Virus record (IMG/VR): IMGVR_UViG_3300047175_000274
Location: 1 to 46,592 of that record
Origin: a virus
DNA length: 46,592 bases
Reading direction: 5' to 3' (one strand)
In this document: in pieces, positions 15,080-23,399 of the stretch
Layout: each line of letters begins with the position of its first letter
Position numbering within the stretch: the first letter of the stretch is position 1
Program-made: the position numbers and the translations under genes
The notes under the pieces: generated by a model
What the model was told of the DNA's origin: nothing
Databases searched by the model: none
What the model saw: only the letters and a program-made list of their open reading frames with translations

Positions 15080-15454
15080 ATGACGGCGGATCGCGATTCC
15101 ACATTCACGGCGAAACTTGCCTCCTCCAATGCTCCCTACGTCTGGGCTGTGGTGATTCTCACTGCCGTCGCGGCGGTTCTGGTGCTTGTGATTGTCTGGC
15201 TCCGTCCGAAAGCCGATGCGCTGGACGTCGTTGCGCAGGTGGCCAAGGGGCTGGCTCCGACCGTCGCGGGCGTGATGGCTTATCTGAAGGCGCAGGAGAC
15301 GCACCTGTCCGTGAACTCACGCCTCGACGCATTCATGCGGGAGAACGCCGCTCTGGCGCGCAGAGAAGGGCAGATTCAGGGCATGGCCGATGAACAGGCC
15401 CGCCAGGCCGCGCTGGACGTGGTGGCCCGCAAAAACGAGGCTTCAGGCAATTGA
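15080..15454 (+). CDS. Small single-pass membrane protein
   Basis: A 124-residue protein starting at ATG 15080 with GAGGAG just upstream. Residues about 20-42 are a strong hydrophobic helix (V-W-A-V-V-I-L-T-A-V-A-A-V-L-V-L-V-I-V-W-L) followed by a positively charged R-P-K. The rest is mostly helical, with an Ala/Arg/Glu-rich coiled-coil-like C-terminus (about 85-120). It could be a holin-like or membrane-anchoring phage protein, but lysis genes normally sit near the tail genes, so this is not claimed. Its TGA overlaps the TTG start of the following methyltransferase. Confidence 0.7.
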   Translation: MTADRDSTFTAKLASSNAPYVWAVVILTAVAAVLVLVIVWLRPKADALDVVAQVAKGLAPTVAGVMAYLKAQETHLSVNSRLDAFMRENAALARREGQIQGMADEQARQAALDVVARKNEASGN

Positions 15455-16980
15455 CCACAACATCCATCGCTCCGCAGATGGCTCGGCGCATCGAGATCTG
15501 GCCGGTGGGCCGCCTGGTCCCGTACGCGCGGAATGCGCGCACGCACTCGGACGCCCAGGTTGCGCAGATCGCGGCATCCATCGCGGAGTTCGGTTTCAAC
15601 GCTCCAATCCTGGTGGACAGCAACGCCGGGATCGTCGCCGGCCACGGTCGTTTGCTGGCGGCGCGGAAGTTGGGCCTGCCAGAAGTCCCCGTCGTCGTGC
15701 TGGACCATCTGAGCGACACTCAGCGGCGAGCGTACATCATCGCGGACAACAAGCTCTCGGAGAACGCTGGATGGGACGAAAAGCTCCTGGCGGCGGAACT
15801 CACCGATCTGGAACATGAGGGTCTGGACCTCCGGCTCGTTGGATTCTCTGACGACGAGTTGGAAGCGCTGCTGGCGAATGACGGTGATGGTTCTGAACCG
15901 GAAGACGAAGAACCGATTCCGGAACCACCCAGCCAGCCGATCACCCAGCCCGGCGACGTGTGGTTGATCGGAAACCATCGGTTGATCTGCGGCGACTGCC
16001 GCGACTTCGATGTCGTCGAGAGGGTCCTCGAAGGGAAGCGCGCGAACGTGGTTATTACTTCGCCGCCCTACGCCACGCAGCGCGAGTACGATCCCACCAG
16101 CGGCTTCAAGCCAGTGCCTCCGGAAGAGTACTGCGATTGGTTTCGCGATGTCGCCGCCAACATCCAAGCGATCCTGGCACCCGACGGCTCGTACTTCCTC
16201 AACATCAAAGCTCATGCTGATGAAGGCGAGCGCAGTCTCTACGTGATGGATCTCGTCCTGGCGCACAAGCGGGAGTGGGGCTGGCGCTTCGTCGATGAAC
16301 TTTGCTGGCGCAAGACGGACAACGGTGTGCCAGGCGGCTGGGGCAATCGATTCAAGAATGCGTGGGAGCCGGTCTTCCACTTCTGCCGCCAACCCGAGAT
16401 CAAGTTTCGGCCCAAGGCGGTCGGACACGTTTCGGAGGATTGCTTCGACTACTCGCCCGACAACCCCAAATCGACTTCCGGCAGCGGACTGCTGGGCACG
16501 GGAGCGCGCGGAAGTGCGGCGAAGAAAGCGGGCGCAGCCGACGATGATGGACGCTTCCGTGGCGTCGCGCGACCGAGCAATGTGATCGAGGCCAGGACGG
16601 AGTCCAACCAGGGATCACACTCCGCTCCTTTCCCGCGCGGCCTGGCTGAGTTCTTCGTTAAGGCGTTTACGGACAGCGGAGACGTGGTGTTCGATCCGTT
16701 CCTGGGAAGCGGGACCACGATGGCCGCCGGGGAAATACTCGGGCGGATCGGATTGGGTTGCGAGATCAGTCCATCCTATTGCGATGTGATCCTGCGCCGG
16801 ATCTCGAACCTGAGCGGCGAGATTCCGATTCTGCTCGCCACCGGTCAGGCGATCAACGAAGTCGCTACCGCACGCGGCGTCCCGCTGGAGCAGGTTGACA
16901 ATCCCCGCGCACGGGACGCGCGGCGCATTCAACACCACGGGCCGGCACCGTTCTACGGGAGCCGCCGGAAGGTTTCCTGA
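15451..16980 (+). CDS. ParB-N / DNA methyltransferase fusion 1
   Basis: A 509-residue protein. Residues about 15-125 are a ParB/Srx-type nuclease-like domain (Y-A-R-N-A-R-T-H-S, then V-A-G-H-G-R-L-L-A-A, I-I-A-D-N-K-L). After an acidic linker (about 148-165) comes an amino-methyltransferase domain with T-S-P-P-Y at 203-207 and D-P-F-L-G-S-G-T at 415-422. S-P-P-Y favours N4-cytosine and D-P-P-Y N6-adenine, so this copy leans to N4-cytosine. Catalytic motif first and AdoMet motif last is the beta order. It may methylate phage DNA against host restriction. TTG 15451 is coupled to the gene upstream; ATG 15478 is an alternative. The Asn-Gly-rich insertion at about 355-385 is unusual. Confidence 0.9.
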   Translation: MTTTSIAPQMARRIEIWPVGRLVPYARNARTHSDAQVAQIAASIAEFGFNAPILVDSNAGIVAGHGRLLAARKLGLPEVPVVVLDHLSDTQRRAYIIADNKLSENAGWDEKLLAAELTDLEHEGLDLRLVGFSDDELEALLANDGDGSEPEDEEPIPEPPSQPITQPGDVWLIGNHRLICGDCRDFDVVERVLEGKRANVVITSPPYATQREYDPTSGFKPVPPEEYCDWFRDVAANIQAILAPDGSYFLNIKAHADEGERSLYVMDLVLAHKREWGWRFVDELCWRKTDNGVPGGWGNRFKNAWEPVFHFCRQPEIKFRPKAVGHVSEDCFDYSPDNPKSTSGSGLLGTGARGSAAKKAGAADDDGRFRGVARPSNVIEARTESNQGSHSAPFPRGLAEFFVKAFTDSGDVVFDPFLGSGTTMAAGEILGRIGLGCEISPSYCDVILRRISNLSGEIPILLATGQAINEVATARGVPLEQVDNPRARDARRIQHHGPAPFYGSRRKVS

Positions 16981-16984
16981 GCTT

Positions 16985-18229
16985 ATGAAGACCGAACTCC
17001 ACGTGCAGCAGTGGCCAGTTGAAAAACTGATCCCCTACGCCCGCAACGCCCGCACGCACTCCGAGGAGCAGGTGGCGCAGGTGGCGGCGAGCATCGTCGA
17101 GTTCGGCTGGACAAATCCGATCCTGGTCGGCGCGGACGGGGTGATCATCGCCGGCCACGCGCGGTTGGCGGCGGCCAGGAAGCTAAAGCTGACCGAGGTG
17201 CCGGTCATAGTCTTGGATCATCTGACTCCAACGCAGCGCCGGGCCCTGGTGCTCGCGGACAACCGGCTGGCACTCAGCGCCGGATGGGACGAAGAGATGC
17301 TGCGCGTGGAATTGGAGTCGCTCGAAGAGGACGGGTTCGACCTCGACCTAGTTGGATTCACCGACGAGGAGGTTGAGGAACTCCTGCGCGATCCGGAGGA
17401 GTCCAATGTTGGACTGACCGACGACGACGCGATCCCTGAAGAGGAGGAGCGCGCGATCACCGTGCTCGGGGACGTCTGGGTGATGGGCGAGCACAGGCTC
17501 CTGTGCGGTGATGCCACCAGCATGGACGCAGTGCAGGCCGTTCTATCCGGCGGCTTGGCCGACATGGTCTTTACGGACCCGCCGTACAACGTCGATTACG
17601 AGGGCAAGACGGCGAAGAAGCTCAAGATCGGCAACGACACGCTGGGCGGCAAGTTCTATGAGTTCCTCCGCGATGCGTGCGCGAACGTGTTGGCGGTCAC
17701 CAAGGGCGCCATCTACATCTGCATGTCGTCGTCGGAGTTGCACACGCTCCACCAGGCATTCACCGATGCCGGCGGCTATTGGTCCACGTTCGTGATCTGG
17801 GCGAAGCACCATTTCACGCTTGGCCGGTCGGACTACCAGCGGCAGTACGAACCGATTCTCTATGGCTGGCGAAAGGGCACGGATCACTTCTGGTGCGGCG
17901 CGCGGGACCAGGGCGATATCTGGTTCATCAAGCGGCCAGCATCGAGCCAGGCCCATCCGACCATGAAGCCTGTGGAGTTGGTGGAGCGGGCCATTCGGAA
18001 CAGCAGCAAGACGCGTGACACCATCCTCGATCCGTTCGGCGGATCGGGCACGACCATGATCGCGTGTGAGAAGTCGGGACGGCAAGCGCGGCTGATCGAA
18101 TTGGAGCCGAAGTATTGCGACGTGATCGTTCGTCGTTGGCAGGCGTTCACGGGGCGAGAAGCGAAGCTTGAGTCCGACGGGAAGAGCTACCGCGAAATCG
18201 CCGGAGCGCGAAGCGCAGTGGCAGCGTGA
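16985..18229 (+). CDS. ParB-N / DNA methyltransferase fusion 2
   Basis: A 414-residue relative of the gene just upstream, starting at ATG 16985 four bases after its stop. The ParB-like N-terminus is closely similar (Y-A-R-N-A-R-T-H-S, I-I-A-G-H-A-R, L-A-D-N-R-L), so the pair arose by duplication. The methyltransferase part differs: D-P-P-Y at 198-201, typical of N6-adenine enzymes, and D-P-F-G-G-S-G-T from 349. An acidic linker (about 140-165) joins the two domains. With the previous gene it gives the element two base modifications, presumably for protection from host restriction; the target sites are unknown. The 3' end overlaps a 66-residue ORF by 62 bases. Confidence 0.92.
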   Translation: MKTELHVQQWPVEKLIPYARNARTHSEEQVAQVAASIVEFGWTNPILVGADGVIIAGHARLAAARKLKLTEVPVIVLDHLTPTQRRALVLADNRLALSAGWDEEMLRVELESLEEDGFDLDLVGFTDEEVEELLRDPEESNVGLTDDDAIPEEEERAITVLGDVWVMGEHRLLCGDATSMDAVQAVLSGGLADMVFTDPPYNVDYEGKTAKKLKIGNDTLGGKFYEFLRDACANVLAVTKGAIYICMSSSELHTLHQAFTDAGGYWSTFVIWAKHHFTLGRSDYQRQYEPILYGWRKGTDHFWCGARDQGDIWFIKRPASSQAHPTMKPVELVERAIRNSSKTRDTILDPFGGSGTTMIACEKSGRQARLIELEPKYCDVIVRRWQAFTGREAKLESDGKSYREIAGARSAVAA

Positions 18230-18368
18230 AGTGGAGCGGTGCCACGCCGAGATCGCAACTGCGGAAGCGCTGCTTCGCGCCGGCCATCCGGACGTCGAGG
18301 GTCTTTGCATGGCGCTGGCTGACTGGTCGGCCGAGTTGAGAATTCTCGAACGTGACCGCGATGAATGA
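18168..18368 (+). CDS. Small helical phage protein (66 aa)
   Basis: A 66-residue ORF from TTG 18168, overlapping the end of the methyltransferase by 62 bases and the next gene by eight. The product is a charged amphipathic helix (W-Q-R-E-V-E-R-C-H-A-E-I-A-T-A-E) with a C-terminal L-A-D-W-S-A-E-L-R segment. The family is not named, but small phage proteins of this look are common near terminase genes. The start is uncertain because the upstream part lies in methyltransferase sequence and lacks a clear ribosome site. Confidence 0.5.
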   Translation: MSPTGRATAKSPEREAQWQREVERCHAEIATAEALLRAGHPDVEGLCMALADWSAELRILERDRDE

Positions 18369-18624
18369 TCCCATCCTGCAAGTGCTCGTACCCATGGTCG
18401 GGCTGGTTTCCGGCCTGATCGCCACCTACGTGAGCCTCCAAAACCGGGCGCTGCTTGCAGAGGTCCGGAAGGAGATCGCGGAGTTAGAGAACCGGATCAT
18501 CGCCAGGATCAACGGCACGTATGTCCGTGCGGGAGAGTGCAAGCTCCGCGAAGAACTCGTGCAGGAGAGGATCAACGCGCTGGCGGCTGGAGTTCACAAA
18601 GCAGAACCGCCGCCGGATCGTTGA
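18361..18624 (+). CDS. Small membrane-anchored coiled-coil phage protein
   Basis: An 87-residue protein from ATG 18361. Residues about 5-24 form a transmembrane helix (L-Q-V-L-V-P-M-V-G-L-V-S-G-L-I-A-T-Y). A charged coiled coil follows (E-V-R-K-E-I-A-E-L-E-N-R-I-I-A-R-I), then C-K-L-R-E-E-L-V-Q-E-R. The layout matches many small phage inner-membrane proteins of unknown function, and a spanin-like or holin-accessory role is only a guess. Its stop codon lies in the loop of a strong terminator hairpin, so it ends the rightward early operon. Confidence 0.65.
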   Translation: MNDPILQVLVPMVGLVSGLIATYVSLQNRALLAEVRKEIAELENRIIARINGTYVRAGECKLREELVQERINALAAGVHKAEPPPDR

Positions 18625-18641
18625 ACCCGGCGGCGGCTTTT
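18607..18641 (+). terminator. Rho-independent terminator ending the early operon
   Basis: A perfect ten-base stem, CCGCCGCCGG (18607-18616) and CCGGCGGCGG (18627-18636), with a ten-base loop is followed by CTTTT (18637-18641). The loop contains the TGA of the preceding gene. It separates rightward early transcription from the convergent DUF3489 gene. Confidence 0.8.
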
Positions 18642-18661
18642 GGTGGGCAGGTGGGAAGGCT

Positions 18662-19102
18662 CTACTTTGCGACGCGGTAGGTCCGCTCGCCAGCCTCGTT
18701 CTTGGTGGACTCGACCGTGAGGCCCATTTTCTTGGTGAGGTTTCCGCTAATGAAGCCCCGGATGCTGTGGTTCTGCCAGTCTGTGGCCTTGGCGATCTCG
18801 GCCATCGTCGCGCCCTTGGGCCGGCGCAGGAGGTCCAGGATGATGTTCTTTTTCGAGAACTCGCGCGGCACTTTGGCCTCCTTCACTTTGGCGGCCTTCT
18901 TGCTGGCGACCTTCGCCTTGGCCTGCTTCTTCGGCGCGGCCTTGGCTTGCTTGGCGGCTTTCTTCGCGCCCTTGCTGGCCTTGGGCGCGCCCTTCTTCTG
19001 GCTGGCAGCCTTCTTCGAGGCGGCCTTCTCCGGCGCGACCTGCGCGCCCTGTTCCGCAACGGCGGCGGTTTCGGTGGTGTTGGTGGCTTCTGCGTTTTTC
19101 AT
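18662..19102 (-). CDS. DUF3489 protein with histone H1-like tail
   Basis: On the reverse strand. ATG 19102 gives 146 residues; the AAAGGA at a workable distance favours it over ATG 19138. The C-terminal 70 residues are DUF3489 (S-K-K-N-I-I-L-D-L-L-R-R-P-K-G-A-T, then A-T-D-W-Q-N-H-S-I-R-G-F-I-S-G), which reads as a winged-helix DNA-binding domain. The N-terminal half is almost pure Lys, Ala and Gln, like a eukaryotic histone H1 tail, so strong DNA binding is likely. DUF3489 genes are common on prophages; function unproven. It is the only convincing reverse-strand gene of the phage block, sitting between the early terminator and the terminase genes and divergent from TerS. A repressor or DNA-compaction role is inference. 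Confidence 0.85.
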   Translation of the reverse strand: MKNAEATNTTETAAVAEQGAQVAPEKAASKKAASQKKGAPKASKGAKKAAKQAKAAPKKQAKAKVASKKAAKVKEAKVPREFSKKNIILDLLRRPKGATMAEIAKATDWQNHSIRGFISGNLTKKMGLTVESTKNEAGERTYRVAK

Positions 19103-19195
19103 GGTTGTGTTTATCCTTTCGGCGGTTGATCCGCGCATGACGATTCATCACTCCGGTGGCCCCGGAAGGCAAGGGCTTTTTTCGGGAATGAACGC

Positions 19196-19684
19196 ATGCC
19201 AGCAATGAGCCAGCGGGCGTATGCCCGCCATCGCGGAGTCGCGCTGTCCGCCGTGCAGAAGGCGATTGAAACAGGGCGTATCTCCAAGCTGGCAGACGGG
19301 CGGATCGACTCCGAACAGGCCGATGTCGAGTGGGAGAAGAACACGAGGCGGCACGCGCCGCCGGTCGCCAAGCGTGAGCAGGAGGATGACGACGTTTCGA
19401 TCTTCGGCGCTTCGCAATACGCGAAGGCGCGTGCTGTGCGGGAGCACTACCAGGCGCGACTCGCCAAGATCGAGTACGAAGAGCGCGTGGCCACGCTGGT
19501 CCCGAAGGACGAAGTTCAAGTGGCCGCGTTCAACAAGTTCCGGCAGTTCCGCGATCACATCCTGAACATCCCGGATCGCGTGGCGGCAATGGTAGCCGCC
19601 GAAACCGATGCAGCGAAGTGCTACGAAGTCCTGGCGACCGAGATTCGAAGGGCGCTGAATGAGTTTGCAGACTCCAACGGCTGA
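19196..19684 (+). CDS. Terminase small subunit
   Basis: A 162-residue protein that would recognise the packaging site and load TerL. The N-terminus is a HTH (Y-A-R-H-R-G-V-A-L-S-A-V-Q-K-A-I-E-T-G-R-I) followed by G-R-I-D-S-E-Q-A-D-V-E-W, as in Nu1-like small subunits. The middle (A-R-A-V-R-E-H-Y-Q-A-R-L-A-K-I-E-Y-E) is the oligomerisation coiled coil. ATG 19196 is used; ATG 19205 is equally possible. The 93 bases before it, shared with the divergent DUF3489 gene, must hold the late promoter and possibly cos, but I see no clear box. The last 26 bases overlap the TerL start. Confidence 0.85.
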   Translation: MPAMSQRAYARHRGVALSAVQKAIETGRISKLADGRIDSEQADVEWEKNTRRHAPPVAKREQEDDDVSIFGASQYAKARAVREHYQARLAKIEYEERVATLVPKDEVQVAAFNKFRQFRDHILNIPDRVAAMVAAETDAAKCYEVLATEIRRALNEFADSNG

Positions 19685-21581
19685 AGAGATCTACTCGGCA
19701 GCGGCGGCGGCTGGAGCGCGGCCGGACCCGATGCTGACGGTCTCGCAGTGGGCCGACAAGTACCGCGCTCTCTCGCAACGGGCCTCGGCTGAGTCAGGCC
19801 CATGGCGAACGGAGCGGACGCCGTACCTGCGCGAGATCATGGATTGCCTCTCGCCGTCGTCGCCCGTCGAGCGAACGGTCTTCATGAAGGGCGCGCAGAT
19901 CGGCGGCACGGAGTGCGGCAACAACTGGATCGGCTATGTGATCCACCAGGCGCCCGGCCCCATGATGGCGATCCAACCCACCGTGGAGATGGCCAAGCGC
20001 AACTCGAAGTAGCGCATCGATCCGCTGATCGAGGAATCGGAGGTGCTGCGCGCGCTGGTGAGCGATCCGCGGTCGCGCGACTCCGGGAACACGGTTCTAT
20101 CGAAGGAGTTCCCCGGTGGCGTGCTGGTGATGACCGGCGCGAACTCTGCGGTAGGCCTCCGCTCCATGGCGGCGCGGTATCTGTTCCTGGACGAAGTGGA
20201 CGGGTATCCCGGCGATGTGGAGGGCGAAGGCGATCCGGTCAACTTGGCGACGGCTCGCACCAGGACGTTCGCGCGACGCAAGATCTTCATGTGCTCGACG
20301 CCGAAGATCACGGGCATGTCCCGAATCGAGGCGGCGTATGAAGAGAGCGATAAGCGGCTCTACTGGGTGCCGTGTCCGGTTTGCCGCGCGTTCCAGACTC
20401 TTAAGTTTGCTCAATTGCGTTGGCCGAAGGGCGAAACGGAAAAGGCGGTTTACGTCTGCGAGCATTGCGGGCAGGAGGTTCATAACCACCAGAAGCAGTC
20501 GATGCTCGCTTGCGGCGAGTGGCGGCGCAGTGCTGTTGGTGATGGCAAGACGGCTGGCTTCCACCTTTCCAGTCTTTACTCGCCGGTCGGGTGGTTCGCG
20601 TGGTCGGATGCAGCCAAGCAGTTTGAGCAGGCGCAGAAGAATCCCGCGCTGCTACAGGTCTTCGTTAACACCGTGCTGGGCGAGACGTGGACACTCTTGG
20701 GTGAAGCGCCGGAGTGGCAGAAGCTGTATGACTGCCGGGAGTCGTACAAGGTTGGGACCGTACCGACTGGCGGGCTGTTCCTTACGGCTGGTGCGGACGT
20801 GCAGAAGGACCGCATCGAGGTTGAGATCACCGCGTGGGGCCGTGCCAAGGAGTCGTGGTCGGTCGATTACCGGGTGTTCGAAGGGGATACATCACGGCCG
20901 CAGGTCTGGGAGAAACTCACCGGCCTGCTGAACGAATCCTTCTCTACTGAGTCCGGTTTGGAGTTGCAGATCCTGCAACTCGCCGTGGATTCGGGCTTTG
21001 CCGCCATCGAGGTGTACCAGTGGGCGCGACGCCAGGGCGGGCGGGTGCTGGTCATCAAGGGCGATTCGCGGACGCCCGCGCTCATCGGATCGGCCGCGCC
21101 AGTGGAGGTGGGGCCGGCAGGCGCCAAACTGAAGCGCGGCGTGCGGGTGTGGCCGGTCAATTCCGGCATGGCCAAGGAGGAGTTGTACCGATGGCTCCGA
21201 CAGGATCGCCCGACGGACGAGGACGTGGCGAAGGGGATTCCATTCCCTCCTGGGTATTGCCACTTCCCGCGCTATAGCGAAGAGTACTTCAAGCAGGTCA
21301 CCGCCGAGCAATTGGTGACGAAGATCGTCAAGGGCTATCGCCGGCACGAGTGGCAGAAGATGCGCGAACGCAACGAGGCGCTCGATTGCCGGGTGTATGC
21401 GCGCGCGGCGGCTGGACGAGTTGGCATCGACCGTTTCCAGGAGAAGCACTGGGCCGACCTCGAGCGGCGGGTTGGCAGACCTCCGGTGAAGGAAGTCAAA
21501 CAAGCACCGCAGCAGCAAACGCAGCGGGCGGACGGTAGGCAAGCCGCGCGTAACCGTGTGCGATTCAGGATGGATCTCTAA
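19659..21581 (+). pseudogene. Terminase large subunit (GpA family), broken by in-frame TAG at codon 118
   Basis: The full reading is 640 residues, almost the 641 I recall for lambda gpA. The N-terminal ATPase contains M-K-G-A-Q-I-G-G-T (Walker A-like, about residues 90-98). Codon 118 (20010-20012) is TAG where the frame continues R-I-D-P-L-I-E-E-S; CAG to TAG is the simplest change. Beyond it lie Walker B (F-L-D-E-V-D), two zinc-finger Cys pairs (C-P-V-C and C-E-H-C) and the nuclease domain (A-D-V-Q-K-D-R-I-E-V-E and later acidic residues). Walker A and Walker B fall on opposite sides of the stop, so neither fragment could package DNA alone. Other genes of the same operon end in TAG, which argues against recoding. 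True decay, suppression or a sequence error remain possible. Confidence 0.9.
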
Positions 21582-21793
21582 TGGCATTCACTCAGACCGA
21601 CCTCGATGCTCTCGACGCCGCGCGCAAGCAGGGGGCGAGGCGAGTTCGCTTTCAGGATCGTGAGTTCGAATTCGATTCCGTAGATGACTACTTGAAGCTC
21701 CGGAATCTGATCTTGAACGACATCGCCCAGCAGAGCGGTCCGCAGCAAGTGCGCCAGGTTCGCATCTACACGACGAACGGTTGGGGCCACTAA
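21581..21793 (+). CDS. Head-to-tail joining protein, gpW-like
   Basis: A 70-residue protein whose ATG overlaps the TerL stop (TAATG). It is in the lambda position of gpW (68 residues), between terminase and portal. Sequence features agree: an N-terminal helix (Q-T-D-L-D-A-L-D-A-A-R), then R-R-V-R-F-Q-D-R-E-F-E-F-D-S, then Y-L-K-L-R-N-L-I. gpW-type proteins close the portal and permit tail attachment. The call rests on length, position and this pattern. Confidence 0.85.
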   Translation: MAFTQTDLDALDAARKQGARRVRFQDREFEFDSVDDYLKLRNLILNDIAQQSGPQQVRQVRIYTTNGWGH

Positions 21794-21800
21794 AAGAGCC

Positions 21801-23399
21801 GTGCCAATTGAAACGCTGATGACGCTCGCCCGCCAGGCTGGGCACGAGCCGATGCCGATCCCGCGCGTGCCGCGCACCCGCGCGATGGGAACGTTCCCGT
21901 TCGATGCTGCCGGGCGCGGGCGTCGGGGAATCGGATGGAATCCGCCGTTCCTGGGCCTGAACACGCTCCTGTTTTCGCACGGGCTGGAGCTGCAATCGCG
22001 GAACCGGGACGCGGTTCGAAACAGCGCGTGGGCGGCGGCAGCCGTGGATTCGTATGTGGCGAATGCAATCGGTCGCGGCATTCGCTTGGTACCGCACCAC
22101 CCGGACGAGAATGTGCGCGACCTGATCACCAGGAAGTGGAATCGATGGACTCGGGAGTGCGATGTCGAGTACGACCCGCGGAATCCTGCATCTGGCCAGA
22201 CGGATTTTTACGGCCAGCAGATGGTGATTGCCCGCGAAGTCATGGAGGCCGGCGAGTGCTTCGTCCGGTTCCGCCCGCGCTCGGTGAAGGAAGGGCTTAC
22301 GGTTCCGCTGCAACTCCAGTTGATCGAAGCCGAGCAGTTGCCCCTGTGGCGCACGGCGGTCGAGCAACTCCCACCAAAGAACTCGGTGCGGTGTGGAATC
22401 GAGTTTCAGCCAGACGGACGGCGCGCGGCATACCACTTTTGGAAGGCGCATCCGGGCGAGACGATTTTCTTCCCGATGGACGCGCTCTCGGTCGAGCGAG
22501 TGCCCGCCACCGAAGTGCTGCACGTTTACAAGCCGATTCGCGCCGGGCAGTTTCGGGGACAGCCGTGGCTGACCTCGGTGATCGCGAAGCTCTACGAACT
22601 GGAGCAGTACACCGACGCGGAGATCGTCCGCAAGAAACTCGCGGCGATGATCACCGGGTTCATCACGCAAGCCAGCCCGGACAATCCGATCATCCCGCCG
22701 GATCAGTATCAGAACGGGCCGAGCCAGACCGAGCAAGGGACGCAGATCAGCAAGCTCGAACCCGGCACGTTTCAGGTATTGAACTTCGGCGAAGAAGTGC
22801 AGTTCGCCGAAGCGAAGGATAGCGGCGATTTCAAATCGTTCATCAGGAGCTGCCTGCAAGCTTTCGCGAGCGGTGCCGGACTTGCCGAGTACCAGATCAG
22901 CGGCGACCTGTCGGGGATCAACTACTCGTCGATCCGCGCCGGCCTGCTGGAGTTTCGCCGCAAGTGCGAGCAGTACCAGCATTCGGTTTTCATCTTTCAA
23001 GTCTGCCACCCGGTTTATAAGCGCTGGCTGCGCGACGCAATGCTGGCGCTGGTGTTCGGCATTGACCTGTTGAACGCATACAACAAAGACCCCGAGCCGT
23101 TCGAGGAAGTGCAGTGGGTCACGCCCGGTTGGCCGTGGGTTGATCCCGAGAAGGACATCAAGGCTTCCAACGATGCCATCCGCAGTGGTCTCTCGACGCG
23201 CTCCGGCGAAGTCGCGGCGCAAGGACGCGATTCCGGGGCGGTTGACGCGGAGCAGGCCGCAGACAACAAACGCGCCGACAAGCTCGGGTTGTCCTACGAC
23301 AGCGATGGCCGGAAGGTCCTCACCGGGCGCAACGCCGGATTGACGGAAGGCGAGATCCAGACGGACGCGAGCAAGGGAGAGGTGGATGTGAAGCCGTGA
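21801..23399 (+). CDS. Portal protein, lambda gpB family
   Basis: A 532-residue protein (lambda gpB is 533) that forms the dodecameric portal through which DNA enters and leaves the head. The start GTG 21801 has AAAGAG upstream. Diagnostic features include R-N-S-A-W-A-A-A-A-V-D-S-Y-V-A-N-A-I-G near residues 73-91, E-A-G-E-C-F-V-R-F-R-P-R about 148-159, and F-R-G-Q-P-W-L-T in the middle. The C-terminal tail (about 440-532) is charged and probably disordered. The 3' end overlaps the protease start by four bases (GTGA). No break is seen in this gene. Confidence 0.93.
   Translation: MPIETLMTLARQAGHEPMPIPRVPRTRAMGTFPFDAAGRGRRGIGWNPPFLGLNTLLFSHGLELQSRNRDAVRNSAWAAAAVDSYVANAIGRGIRLVPHHPDENVRDLITRKWNRWTRECDVEYDPRNPASGQTDFYGQQMVIAREVMEAGECFVRFRPRSVKEGLTVPLQLQLIEAEQLPLWRTAVEQLPPKNSVRCGIEFQPDGRRAAYHFWKAHPGETIFFPMDALSVERVPATEVLHVYKPIRAGQFRGQPWLTSVIAKLYELEQYTDAEIVRKKLAAMITGFITQASPDNPIIPPDQYQNGPSQTEQGTQISKLEPGTFQVLNFGEEVQFAEAKDSGDFKSFIRSCLQAFASGAGLAEYQISGDLSGINYSSIRAGLLEFRRKCEQYQHSVFIFQVCHPVYKRWLRDAMLALVFGIDLLNAYNKDPEPFEEVQWVTPGWPWVDPEKDIKASNDAIRSGLSTRSGEVAAQGRDSGAVDAEQAADNKRADKLGLSYDSDGRKVLTGRNAGLTEGEIQTDASKGEVDVKP

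Noticed and set aside
20001-20020. TAG in TerL as programmed recoding
   Set aside because: Several intact genes of the same operon end in TAG followed by non-coding sequence, so general TAG recoding does not fit; no suppressor tRNA is seen in the window.
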